Positions 1 to 8,897 of a stretch of 64,000 nucleotides of DNA are shown here, one piece after another; position 1 is the stretch's first letter, and each line of letters starts with the position of its first letter. Both the position numbers and the translations under genes were made by a program. Source of the DNA: an uncultured Clostridia bacterium. GTDB lineage: Bacteria > Bacillota > Clostridia > Oscillospirales > Ruminococcaceae. The stretch spans positions 1 to 64,000 of the forward strand of contig CANPYR010000001.1 of NCBI GenBank assembly GCA_947588805.1, in the 5' to 3' direction. The notes beneath the pieces are model-generated. The model worked only from the letters and a program-made list of their open reading frames with translations, was not told where the DNA came from and made no database searches.

Positions 1-74
1 TGGAGCGGGTGATGGGAATCGAACCCACGCGACCAGCTTGGAAGGCTGGAGTTCTACCATTGAACTACACCCGC
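1..74 (-). tRNA. tRNA-Gly (anticodon TCC)
   Basis: Reverse complement GCGGGTGTAGTTCAATGGTAGAACTCCAGCCTTCCAAGCTGGTCGCGTGGGTTCGATTCCCATCACCCGCTCCA folds as a full cloverleaf with encoded CCA; anticodon loop CTTCCAA. Confidence 0.97.
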
Positions 75-167
75 ATAACGTGATTTATTATAACACCTAA
101 TTTCCGAATTGTCAAGTATTTTTTAAAAAATATTTTCAGAAAATTTTTTATTTTCGACTCGGTTCGA

Positions 168-196
168 TTGACATTTTTATATTTCCAATATATGAT
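168..196 (+). promoter_or_regulatory. sigma-A type promoter for the small ORF starting at 236
   Basis: TTGACA-N17-TATGAT. Confidence 0.7.
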
Positions 197-235
197 TAGC
201 TTGTAAGCAAAATCTGGAAGGTGGTGATACATAAA

Positions 236-466
236 ATGACTGCTTATCGCATATTTGAAGAAAGTATCATTATAGAAGACAAGGAAGCGAAGGTATTCGG
301 TATCGCCGCATTTGATATTTCGGGCGAAATCATAGCGCTTGTTCCGAATATAACGGCTGTGCGTGAAAAAGCTGAGATTCTTCTTGAAAAATGCAGACGG
401 CTTGAAGCTTCTCCATGTCAGCTTCGCGATATAGCCGAAGACTATATTATTTCGGATGAATATTGA
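236..466 (+). CDS. small DUF6514-like hypothetical protein
   Basis: ORF track (221..466); ATG at 236 preferred because GGAAGGTGGTG lies upstream; sequence MTAYRIFEESIIIEDKEAKVFGIAAF resembles DUF6514 proteins. Confidence 0.6.
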   Translation: MTAYRIFEESIIIEDKEAKVFGIAAFDISGEIIALVPNITAVREKAEILLEKCRRLEASPCQLRDIAEDYIISDEY

Positions 467-540
467 CATATCCTCAAAAAAGGTTTATACTTATCTTATC
501 ATCTTAAGAATAAATATAAACCGAGAAAGGACTGTCAGAT

Positions 541-1317
541 GTGGAAACAAAGCTAATAACCCTGAATGAAGAAAAAAACGTAACGCTTACGGCATATATC
601 CAGCCTGTGGGAGGAGAATTCTGGGGAATGACAAAGCGCCCGGCGATGGTGATACTTCCCGGCGGCGGTTATCAGTACTGCTCCGCAAGAGAAGCCGACC
701 CTGTGGCGTTTCCCTATCTTAAAGCGGGATATCAGGTGTTTATCTTAAGATATTCCGTGAACGGTAATATCGAGGGATGCGAAAACGCCAAATGGGACGC
801 GCCTTTAAGGGATTACGATCAGGCTGTGGATATTATCAAAGAAAACGCCGAGGATTGGCATGTCGATACTTCGCGTATAGCGGTTATCGGATTCTCCGCA
901 GGAGGTCATCTTGCAGCCTGCGCCGCGACCTCTGCAAGAAACAAGCCCCGCGCTGCGATTTTAGGCTATCCGGTGATATCGACGACTATCCCTTGGAATG
1001 ATACCGCTCCCGACGCTTCAAAGCTGGTGGATGAAAACACCTGCCCCTGCTTTGTCTTTGCGTCGCGAAACGACGGAACGGTTCCTATCCGTGACAGTCT
1101 CGACTTTATAAACGCTCTGAACGCCCACGGTATAGGATTCGAGGTCCACATCTACTCCTACGCAAATCACGGTTTTTCGACCTGCGAGCCGCAGCTTAAT
1201 AACCGCGACTGGTGCTGCAACCGCACCGCGGACTGGGTAAGCGACAGTATAGAATGGCTGCGCGAGACGGTGGGAGATTTTACAGACGGCGTTTTAGGAG
1301 ATAAAAAGCGCTGGTAA
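541..1317 (+). CDS. alpha/beta hydrolase, acetyl(xylan)-esterase-like
   Basis: MVILPGGGYQYCSAREADPVA oxyanion region and GFSAGGHLA nucleophile elbow; C-terminal His in NHGFS. Confidence 0.85.
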   Translation: METKLITLNEEKNVTLTAYIQPVGGEFWGMTKRPAMVILPGGGYQYCSAREADPVAFPYLKAGYQVFILRYSVNGNIEGCENAKWDAPLRDYDQAVDIIKENAEDWHVDTSRIAVIGFSAGGHLAACAATSARNKPRAAILGYPVISTTIPWNDTAPDASKLVDENTCPCFVFASRNDGTVPIRDSLDFINALNAHGIGFEVHIYSYANHGFSTCEPQLNNRDWCCNRTADWVSDSIEWLRETVGDFTDGVLGDKKRW

Positions 1318-1336
1318 TTTTAATTTTAAAAAATAA

Positions 1337-1362
1337 CGGGGAAGCCTTACTCGGATTCCCCG
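1337..1362. terminator. bidirectional intrinsic terminator between convergent genes
   Basis: CGGGGAAg...TTCCCCG hairpin flanked by T/A-rich tracts on both sides. Confidence 0.7.
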
Positions 1363-1376
1363 CTTATTTTTTGTAT

Positions 1377-2717
1377 TCAGATAAACTTCTGGACCTTGAG
1401 CTTGCGCTTGAAGCTGTAAACTCTTACGCCGTGCGGCGGCACTATAGCCGATACCGACGTATCTGTTACCTTGCAATTTTCCTCGCCCCAAAGCTCTTTT
1501 ACCGAGCTGTAGTCAAGTTCAAAGTGAGTATCGTTTGTACGTCCGTCCTCAAAGAATTCGCAGCGTTTTAGGGATATCTCCCTCTCGGAATCCGAAAGAT
1601 TGAACAGCGCAAGCTTAATGCTGCTGCCGCCTACGCTCGTCCAGACGGCTTCGTCGTCGTTTCTTCTTATCTCCACTCCCCTGCCGTCTCTCAGCATTTC
1701 AAGCACGTCTTCATTTGTCAGAAGCTTCAAGGTCTTTTTGTCAAGCTGAGGAAGATCGGTTCCTATCATAAGCGGCGAGCGGAATACGCACCACAGAGTC
1801 ATCATAGTTTTAAGCTCGTCGTCGGTGAAGTTAGAGTACCACTCATGCCCGTGACCCTTTCCGAGCTTTCCTATCGGGAGCATATCGCAATCCGGCCAAC
1901 AGCCTTCTCTGACATGATTCTGCCACTGCTCGCAACGCCGGAACATATTTTTAAGAAGATCCCACCTGTCCCAGAAATCGTCGGTAATTCTCCACATATT
2001 TGCATTAGAGGTGTAGTGGAAAGCGTTATCGACATGAGCGGGTCCGGGAGAAAGACTCAAAACTATCTCGCGGCGTGATTTATCTATCGCGCGACGAAGC
2101 ATTCTTGTTTCCTCCCAGCCCGAAAAGCCGGGGTGAGGATAAAGCCAGCTGTCGCAGATATCGTCGCACTTGATAAAATCTACGCCCCAATCCGCGTACA
2201 TTTCGATAATCGAATCGTAGTACGCCTGTCCGTCGGAGTTATGCCGAACGCCGTACATATCGGGATTCCAGCCGCAGATAGAAGACGGATCGGCTATATC
2301 GGAAGCGAGCGCGTCGGTTCCTAAGACCTTCATATGCCTATGAGCGGCGTTTCTCGGGATCCCGCGCATGATATGAATACCGAACTTAAGGCCGAGAGAA
2401 TGAATATAATCGGCAAGCGGCTTGAAGCCCTTTCCTCCCGCCGAGCTCGGAAATCTCACCGGAGACGGCTGGAGTCTTGAATATTCATCCATAACTACGT
2501 CCTCGAAAGGAATATACTGGAATCTGTCTCTCTTGGTACCGGCTTCGTTACAGTACCACTCGATATCTATAACTACATACTCCCAGCCGTATTTTTTAAG
2601 TTTTTTCGCCATATATTCGGCGTTTGCCCTTACGTCCGTTTCGGTCACTGTAGTATCGTAGTAGTCGTAGCTGTTCCAGCCCATAGGCGGCGTTACCGCG
2701 AATTTGTTCTTATCCAT
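1377..2717 (-). CDS. GH27-like alpha-galactosidase family glycoside hydrolase
   Basis: TPPMGWNSYDYY N-terminus and GVDFIKCDDI motif characteristic of the GH27/GH36 clan. Confidence 0.85.
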   Translation of the reverse strand: MDKNKFAVTPPMGWNSYDYYDTTVTETDVRANAEYMAKKLKKYGWEYVVIDIEWYCNEAGTKRDRFQYIPFEDVVMDEYSRLQPSPVRFPSSAGGKGFKPLADYIHSLGLKFGIHIMRGIPRNAAHRHMKVLGTDALASDIADPSSICGWNPDMYGVRHNSDGQAYYDSIIEMYADWGVDFIKCDDICDSWLYPHPGFSGWEETRMLRRAIDKSRREIVLSLSPGPAHVDNAFHYTSNANMWRITDDFWDRWDLLKNMFRRCEQWQNHVREGCWPDCDMLPIGKLGKGHGHEWYSNFTDDELKTMMTLWCVFRSPLMIGTDLPQLDKKTLKLLTNEDVLEMLRDGRGVEIRRNDDEAVWTSVGGSSIKLALFNLSDSEREISLKRCEFFEDGRTNDTHFELDYSSVKELWGEENCKVTDTSVSAIVPPHGVRVYSFKRKLKVQKFI

Positions 2718-2757
2718 AATTATACCTCTGCTTATATAAAGTCTTTGAGATCGGCAG

Positions 2758-3636
2758 CTATTCTATGGTGGAATTGATCTCTCTCGGATATCTGAAGCTT
2801 CCTATAGTATAGCTGACGTTTGAAACATTTGCGAACGTCGCGGGGTATTTTGCGAGTATCAGCTTCATCTGTACTATCTGGTGCTTGTTTACGATGCAGA
2901 TAAGAATATTTTTCTTATTATGCGTATAGCACCCCTCGGCGTTTATCAGCGTGCAGGAATGACCGAGCTTTTCGATCACCTCGTCGGCTATCTCCTGCGG
3001 GTTGTCGGTAACTATCTCGAACCTCACCGCTTCCTTATTTCCCTTGAGCATTTTTTCACTTACTACGCTCTGAGAATAGCAGTAGAGGATGCAAAGTATT
3101 ACCGGCTCGAATCTGAATTCAAACACGAAGAACGACAGTACCGCCACGGCCGAATTCAGAATAAACGTCACCCATACAAAGTCGTACGACGGCTTATACT
3201 TATGGATAAGCGCGGCGACAAGCTCGGTTCCACCCGAGCAGCAGTTGTTCATAAACGCAAGTCCGAGTATTCCTCCGTTCAGGATCCCCGCGACAAGCGG
3301 TCCCAAAATAGTTGAAGTCCCGGTATCGGTCTGATACATAAGCGTCGAGAGATCCACTCTGTCAAGAATAATAAGGCTTATCGAAAACGTCAGGATATAC
3401 ACAAGCGTTTTCACCGCGAAGTCCTTATTAACAAGCAGAAATACCGCGATAATGAGCGGGATGTTGAAAATCAGCGAGAGATATCCAACGCTTATCCCGA
3501 AGATATGCTGGATCATCGTGGCGATACCGTTAAAGCCCGCGGGAGCAAAGCTATTCGGGAAAATAAACAGCTGATACGAAAGCGCAGAAAGAAACGCAAG
3601 ACCTATAAAAACAAAATACCCGAGAATTTTTTTCAT
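2758..3636 (-). CDS. YitT family membrane protein
   Basis: Multi-TM N-terminus (GFNGIATMIQHIFGISVGYLSLIFNIPL) plus C-terminal DUF2179-like domain. Confidence 0.85.
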   Translation of the reverse strand: MKKILGYFVFIGLAFLSALSYQLFIFPNSFAPAGFNGIATMIQHIFGISVGYLSLIFNIPLIIAVFLLVNKDFAVKTLVYILTFSISLIILDRVDLSTLMYQTDTGTSTILGPLVAGILNGGILGLAFMNNCCSGGTELVAALIHKYKPSYDFVWVTFILNSAVAVLSFFVFEFRFEPVILCILYCYSQSVVSEKMLKGNKEAVRFEIVTDNPQEIADEVIEKLGHSCTLINAEGCYTHNKKNILICIVNKHQIVQMKLILAKYPATFANVSNVSYTIGSFRYPREINSTIE

Positions 3637-3696
3637 AGACCGATGTTAAACCCCTATTAAAATGTAAAATTCAAATTTTAAATTTTTAAATTTTTG

Positions 3697-4434
3697 TTAT
3701 TCCGAAACCGGAAGCGCAGCCTTGATACTGTCGGAAAGCTCGGATACGGCCTTAGCGTAGTCCGCGCTGCGTGCAAATGCGGTGAGCTTTACAGTTACCT
3801 TGTCAGCGACATGAGAAGAAACGGCAGCGGAAGCCGAGCCGTTAAGAACAAGGGCGTTTTTGCCTGCGATATCCAAAACGGCGTTCTTAGCCGCGGCGGA
3901 GTCCGCGTCGAACGGAAGAGCGAATTCAAGGCAGATCCTTCTTGCGTCCTCAACTGAGGTGTTTACAATAGGAGCGTTGGTAAGAGTTCCGTTAGGAAGC
4001 GTTACAACCGTGTTATCGTCGGAAAGAATGGTAGTATAGAAAATAGAGATGTTCTGCACGACTCCGGTCTGGCCGCTCACGGAGATATGGTCGCCGATCC
4101 TGAACGGGTGGAAGACTACGATAAGGATACCTCCCGCAAAGTTAGCAAGAGCGCCCTGCATAGCAAGACCGATAGCAAGACCTACGGAGCCTAAGACCGT
4201 GACGAAAGTCGCGGCGGGGATCCCGAGCGCCATAAGAGCCGTGATAACAGTCAGGATCTTGATAGCTAAAGACGCGAAGCTTGCAAAGAAGCCCTTAGCG
4301 GTCTCGTCAAGCTTTCTGCTACTTCTAATGACCTTTGCAACGACGCTTGCGATCACAAGACCCGCGATAATGATGATAATCAGCTTCAGAACGACTGTAG
4401 CCGCTGCGGTGAGAAGAGATAGAATGTTTGCCAT
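3697..4434 (-). CDS. small-conductance mechanosensitive channel (MscS family)
   Basis: LGSVGLAIGLAMQGALANFAGGILIVVFHPFRIGD pore helix/beta domain signature. Confidence 0.93.
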   Translation of the reverse strand: MANILSLLTAAATVVLKLIIIIIAGLVIASVVAKVIRSSRKLDETAKGFFASFASLAIKILTVITALMALGIPAATFVTVLGSVGLAIGLAMQGALANFAGGILIVVFHPFRIGDHISVSGQTGVVQNISIFYTTILSDDNTVVTLPNGTLTNAPIVNTSVEDARRICLEFALPFDADSAAAKNAVLDIAGKNALVLNGSASAAVSSHVADKVTVKLTAFARSADYAKAVSELSDSIKAALPVSE

Positions 4435-4513
4435 TTTAATATTCCTCGCTTTTCTTAAATTTTTTATTTTATTGCTTCACGCAATTAAAACCGTCATTGA
4501 TACGCGCCTGTTT

Positions 4514-5713
4514 TCAGTAAAGTCTTACTCCCCTCTTTTCGGCGCAGATCTTATCTATAAAGGTGACGTACTTTACAACGCTCTTTTTATTAGGCGGCTG
4601 TATGTAAAGAAGCTTACCTTTACAGTAAATATCAAATTCCTTGTTCGGAGTATAAGGAGTCCCGCCGAGAACAGTAAGCTCGGATGAATAATCAATTTCT
4701 TCGCCGAAGACTTCGCCCGTCACAGTAAGCTTTTCCTTATCGAGCCGAACATGCCCTCTCCCCGCCTCAAGGTCCATCTTCCCGTCTTTTCCTACGGCTC
4801 CGATCTGTATGTCCTCATCAAATACAAGATCTTCATCAAGACAGTCTATCTGCCAGTAGAACCAGCCGTTGATTGTATCAAATTTTCCGGAGCTGAATCT
4901 GTAGCTGTCGGAAAGCTCGGTCTCAAATCCGCAGGAAAGGCATTTTACTTTACAGCTTTCCGCTCTCAGATTAAATTCTTCACCGCATTCCGGGCATTTA
5001 TACAGCACCCCGTCAAGGCCCTTTACCGTATCCTTAGCGGGATATCTTCTTCCGCTTGCCGAAATCTCGTCGTCATGAAAAACAGCTTCGGAAAGAATTT
5101 TATCTATTTCGCTTATTTCAAGAGAGGATATTTCCTCTTCGGATAAAATTTTCGACGTTTCAACGGTGACGAGACCCTTTCTGAAGCCCTTATACCACTT
5201 TGGGTCCGCAAGCGCGGCTCCCGTGGCCTTAACGCAGTACACGGGGATATTAAGCCGCTTTACAAGCTCCGCTGTGCCCTGAGTTATCGGGTAGGTATGC
5301 GCCACGGCGTTCATTCTTCCCTCGGGAAAAAGTACGATCGCATTCCCCTCGTTTTTCGCTCTCATTATACCCATGATCGTTCCCGCGTCGGGATAAAACA
5401 TTTTTTTCGGTATAACGTGGCCGAGCTTAGTAAGTATGAATTTAAGATAAGGCTTTGCAAAGAGGTGCTCTGATAAAACGAAGGTCGGGAGATATTTTCT
5501 GCACGCCCAGCCGACGGAAATATGATCTATTCCTGAGATGTGCGGAGAAATTATCAGAGCGGGTCCGGACTTAAGCTCACTAAGTCCCGAGCGGTCGAAG
5601 CGAAATTTCGTGCCGACGAAAAGACGGAAATACAAAAGAAGGATCCCGAAGCCGAGATAATATATTATCCGGTTCGGTCTGCCGATTTTCTTTTTACGCC
5701 TTTTTCGGTCCAC
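4514..5713 (-). CDS. 1-acyl-sn-glycerol-3-phosphate acyltransferase-like protein with C-terminal zinc ribbon
   Basis: PlsC HX4D motif (ISPHISGIDH) and LFPEGRMN; CPECGEEF...CLSCGFE Cys pairs further downstream. Confidence 0.85.
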   Translation of the reverse strand: MDRKRRKKKIGRPNRIIYYLGFGILLLYFRLFVGTKFRFDRSGLSELKSGPALIISPHISGIDHISVGWACRKYLPTFVLSEHLFAKPYLKFILTKLGHVIPKKMFYPDAGTIMGIMRAKNEGNAIVLFPEGRMNAVAHTYPITQGTAELVKRLNIPVYCVKATGAALADPKWYKGFRKGLVTVETSKILSEEEISSLEISEIDKILSEAVFHDDEISASGRRYPAKDTVKGLDGVLYKCPECGEEFNLRAESCKVKCLSCGFETELSDSYRFSSGKFDTINGWFYWQIDCLDEDLVFDEDIQIGAVGKDGKMDLEAGRGHVRLDKEKLTVTGEVFGEEIDYSSELTVLGGTPYTPNKEFDIYCKGKLLYIQPPNKKSVVKYVTFIDKICAEKRGVRLY

Positions 5714-5840
5714 ACGATCACCGCCTATTCTTTACAGGTTTATAAGAATATAATACCATATCTTTTATAAAATTTCAATAGCAAAGAGAAAAAATCAGAG
5801 AGCAAAACAAAATTCCGGCGAGATATCTTTTTAAAACATA

Positions 5841-5867
5841 AAAATCCCTCCCGCTAAGGAAGGGATT
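5841..5867 (-). terminator. intrinsic terminator downstream of the bactofilin-like gene
   Basis: AATCCCT/AGGGATT stem followed by TTTTT on the minus strand. Confidence 0.7.
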
Positions 5868-5883
5868 ATACTGATTTTAATGC

Positions 5884-6627
5884 TTAAATCTTAATCTTTT
5901 CGGTTACCTGCGAACCGTCGTCTACAATAAGAGATTCGGTGTATTCGACTCTTCCGATATTGCACCCGGGACCTATTTCAACGGTCGCGCCCCTTACTGT
6001 CTCGGCTTCGGTGCATTCAAGGTAGATATTATCCCCTTCGATTATCTTTGAATGCAGCTTTCCTCTCCCCTTGTCCTTGTTTACCGAGAACAGAGTAAAA
6101 TTGAAAATTTTAACGTTGACGTCGTTCGTCTGATTTCTTGAGACTTTGAGATTTGTGCATCCTATCTCGTTAATGTTGCAGTCGTTGTAAAGAGATACGG
6201 AAACGGATTCCGCGTTTAATAGTCCGGATATATTTACCGCTCCCCTGATATCCGCTTCGACCTCAGCAGATATGTTTGAAATGCTTGCGGAGCCCGAGAT
6301 CTTGATTTTTTTGCAGTCGATATCCCCCGCTATCTTTGAAGAGCCTGCGATCTTAAACTCGTCGCACTTTATGTTTTTTTCAAACCCTGAAGAGCCCGCG
6401 GTATAGATCCTCGCGGCTCTCACTTCGCCCATGACCTTTCCCGAACCGGAGATCGAGATTTCTTCGTCGCAGGTGATATTACCGTTGATTTTTCCGCTTC
6501 CGCTTATCTTTAATTCCCTGCAGAGCAGATCCCCGTTTATCACGCCCGAGCCGGATATCCCGACGTACTCGTAATATTCGTTTCCCGCGTTTAATGTTCC
6601 CGATCCTGAAATTCTTAAATCTGACAT
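5884..6627 (-). CDS. bactofilin-like polymer-forming beta-helix protein
   Basis: Repeated ISGSG-x-INGxxxCxxxxI units of ~17 aa. Confidence 0.8.
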   Translation of the reverse strand: MSDLRISGSGTLNAGNEYYEYVGISGSGVINGDLLCRELKISGSGKINGNITCDEEISISGSGKVMGEVRAARIYTAGSSGFEKNIKCDEFKIAGSSKIAGDIDCKKIKISGSASISNISAEVEADIRGAVNISGLLNAESVSVSLYNDCNINEIGCTNLKVSRNQTNDVNVKIFNFTLFSVNKDKGRGKLHSKIIEGDNIYLECTEAETVRGATVEIGPGCNIGRVEYTESLIVDDGSQVTEKIKI

Positions 6628-6629
6628 AA

Positions 6630-7031
6630 TTATTCGTCCTCCGTAATATTATTATTTTTTAAAATTCCCATTACGCCGCTAAAAATACTTATTCTTTCTT
6701 TTCCATTGCTTACGCTCATATCGCTTATATCGGATATCGCGAAAACCTTTTCTCCGAAGTTTGTGTTTATTATAAGCTTCGGCACATCCTTTTCCTTTGC
6801 TCCGAGCTCTTTAGCGATCTGTTCAAGCGATTCGCTGTCCTTTCTTGAAAGGATCTCCTCCACTCTTTTGCAAATCAGCTCGCGGCTGAAAAAAGTTTCC
6901 TGACCTGTAAAGGTGGATTTCTTTACAAGCCATTCCTCCGGAATAAGCCCCATGCGCTTCCAGCGGTAAAGCGTTCCGTAGCTTATGCCGTATTTCTCCA
7001 AAATTTCCTTTTTGGAAATAAGTTCGCTCAC
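6630..7031 (-). CDS. YhbD-like HTH protein (DUF4004-like)
   Basis: [36 protein letters not shown]-terminal HTH; GTG start overlapping upstream stop (GTGA). Confidence 0.75.
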   Translation of the reverse strand: MSELISKKEILEKYGISYGTLYRWKRMGLIPEEWLVKKSTFTGQETFFSRELICKRVEEILSRKDSESLEQIAKELGAKEKDVPKLIINTNFGEKVFAISDISDMSVSNGKERISIFSGVMGILKNNNITEDE

Positions 7032-7219
7032 CTGCTCGCCTCCTTTTTTATATGTCTTCTGCTGTGCGCCTGCGTTGTTTTGAGATGCTTTCTCACTGTT
7101 CCTTTTCCGGGATCAAGAAGTCTTTCGGTATTTATCCCCATTCTCCTCCAGCGCTCTATCGTCTCCCCGTTCACGCAGAATTTTTTTGAAATATCGCCGT
7201 CTCTTGAGATTATATTCAT
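7028..7219 (-). CDS. 63-aa HTH mini-protein, paralogous to the YhbD-like N-terminus
   Basis: [26 protein letters not shown] aligns with the HTH of the next gene; RBS GGAG upstream; 4-nt overlap with downstream gene. Confidence 0.6.
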   Translation of the reverse strand: MNIISRDGDISKKFCVNGETIERWRRMGINTERLLDPGKGTVRKHLKTTQAHSRRHIKKEASR

Positions 7220-7238
7220 AGCACAAACTCCTTTCTTC

Positions 7239-7294
7239 GTAACATAACATTGTTACTATGCTTATAGTGTAACATAACATTGTTACGTTGTCAA
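7239..7294 (-). promoter_or_regulatory. promoter with two 18-bp palindromic operators (GTAACATAACATTGTTAC)
   Basis: Exact copies at 7239..7256 and 7269..7286; -35 TTGACA (7289..7294), N17, -10 TACACT (7266..7271) on the minus strand. Confidence 0.8.
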
Positions 7295-7356
7295 GTACTT
7301 TTTGAAAAATTTTTAAAAAATTTTTTTGATAAAGTATCAGCGTCCCGAATATATAA

Positions 7357-7382
7357 AAAATCACCCGAAAAACGGGTGATTT
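7357..7382 (-). terminator. intrinsic terminator downstream of anti-sigma gene
   Basis: AAATCACCCGTTTTTCGGGTGATTTTTT on the minus strand. Confidence 0.8.
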
Positions 7383-7394
7383 AGATATAGCATA

Positions 7395-8360
7395 TTATCC
7401 GACCTTTACAACCCAGTTCCCGTGAAGCTCCAGCCTTTTACCGTTCTTAAGAAGCAATCCAACCGAGCGAAGCCTTACCCAAAGCTTTTCATCCTGCCCG
7501 AAGCCCGAGATCTCGACGGTATTATTTTCGTTGTCGATAATCATCTTCCCGCCTTTGCCGTCGTCAAGCTCCAGCTTCGGGCCGCCGGTTCCGAGAAGGT
7601 ATGAAGCTCCTGAGCCGCCCAGAGACTCCAAAGATTCTCCCTTAAAGCCGGATATCGCGTCGGGATGATACTCGCTCGCTTCGCTGAACGGATACTTTTC
7701 TTCATCCTTGGGCGTGAAGACGAAGCTGTACTGTCCGTCCGAAGTCTTTTCAAGACTTATTTCAAGCTCCCCTTCCGATGTATCGTATCCCGTCCCCTCT
7801 TCTTCGCTTCCCAAAAAGCTTGCGGCGGGATCAAATATTATCCTGTCTCCGAAGTCATCGCTGTTAAAGTTTATAAGCTCGTAGCTGCTACCGTCAAGAT
7901 CCGTCTCGACTAAATAACCTCCGACCGGGATATCGGTAAACTGCAGATCTCCGTTTTCATCAAGCCAGTAGGTAGACAAAAGAAAGATACCGTCCGGATC
8001 TACCGTTTCACCGGTCTCGCTTTTTAGTGAAACGCTGTCTGCGTCCAATTTACCGATAATACTCCCCTCCTCGCTCAACGCTACGACCACAGGTTCGGTC
8101 GTTCCCGTCCTGAAGCCCATGAATTTATACTCAGCCGCTCTTTGTATTACTCCCCTGCCGTTTCTTGCAAATATAATCCCCGCGCCCGCAGCGATAACCG
8201 CTGCCATAAATATAGCCGCAACCGCTGTGATCTTTCTCAGCATTTTTATTTCATGTTGCTTTTCTTCCATGGCTCTTAACACTCCTTTTTCTATATCTTC
8301 TGAAAGACCTTCGGGTATTTCTATAATTCCCACAGCTTCTCTGAGCTCATCCTTCATCAT
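7395..8360 (-). CDS. predicted anti-sigma factor (single TM, extracytoplasmic domain)
   Basis: Overlaps the 3' end of the ECF sigma gene; ~45-aa cytoplasmic N-terminus then one TM segment. Confidence 0.75.
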   Translation of the reverse strand: MMKDELREAVGIIEIPEGLSEDIEKGVLRAMEEKQHEIKMLRKITAVAAIFMAAVIAAGAGIIFARNGRGVIQRAAEYKFMGFRTGTTEPVVVALSEEGSIIGKLDADSVSLKSETGETVDPDGIFLLSTYWLDENGDLQFTDIPVGGYLVETDLDGSSYELINFNSDDFGDRIIFDPAASFLGSEEEGTGYDTSEGELEISLEKTSDGQYSFVFTPKDEEKYPFSEASEYHPDAISGFKGESLESLGGSGASYLLGTGGPKLELDDGKGGKMIIDNENNTVEISGFGQDEKLWVRLRSVGLLLKNGKRLELHGNWVVKVG

Positions 8361-8853
8361 AAAAACACTCCTTTTTTAGTTTTTTTAATGTCCTGTACAG
8401 AACCGATTTAACCGTAGAAAGAGGAATTTTCACCGTTTCCGAGATCTCCTTCAGGCTGAGTCCGTACAGCTCATGAAGTAAAAGAACGGTTTTTTCCTTT
8501 TCATCAAGTTCTCCGAGTATCGCTTCAAGAAGAATCCTTGCGTCCGCTGAAGCTTCCGGAGACGGAAGATAAGCGATATCCTCACCGGTATCCTCTATTG
8601 AAACCGTTCTTTTTCTCTTTTTCAGGATATCCTGAGAGCAGTTTATCGCGATCCTTATCGCCCAGGTCTTAAAATATCTTATTTCCTTGAGCTTTTTTCT
8701 TTCCTTGAAGCATCTGTATGCGGTTTCCTGGACAACGTCGCGGGAATCTTCGCGGTTTTTGAGATAAATGAATGCGATCCTGTAAAGCTCGTCCGAAATC
8801 TCGGAAAATCTTCGGCAGAAATCCTCTTTATCCTCAAACATCCGTTCGTTCAC
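8347..8853 (-). CDS. ECF-type RNA polymerase sigma factor
   Basis: Sigma-70 region 2 (YRIAFIYLKNREDSRDVVQETAYRCF) and region 4 (ELYGLSLKEISETVKIPLSTVKSVLYRTLKKL); GTG start with RBS GGAGG. Confidence 0.95.
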   Translation of the reverse strand: MNERMFEDKEDFCRRFSEISDELYRIAFIYLKNREDSRDVVQETAYRCFKERKKLKEIRYFKTWAIRIAINCSQDILKKRKRTVSIEDTGEDIAYLPSPEASADARILLEAILGELDEKEKTVLLLHELYGLSLKEISETVKIPLSTVKSVLYRTLKKLKKECFYDEG

Positions 8854-8897
8854 GTTAAATTCCTCCTCTTATAGCTTTTGTAACGCGTTACATCTAT

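Noticed and set aside
65-469. 134-aa minus-strand ORF
   Set aside because: Antisense to a well-supported small plus-strand gene with promoter and RBS; composition is AT-rich random-looking.
3655-3696. Nested AAATTT repeats suggesting a regulatory palindrome
   Set aside because: Short low-complexity AT tract; self-complementarity expected by chance.
4049-4687. 212-aa plus-strand ORF
   Set aside because: Antisense to the MscS gene and the end of the acyltransferase gene, both with clear family motifs.
7113-7364. 83-aa minus-strand ORF across the operator region
   Set aside because: Reads through the palindromic promoter in a different frame from the better supported 63-aa HTH ORF; composition implausible.
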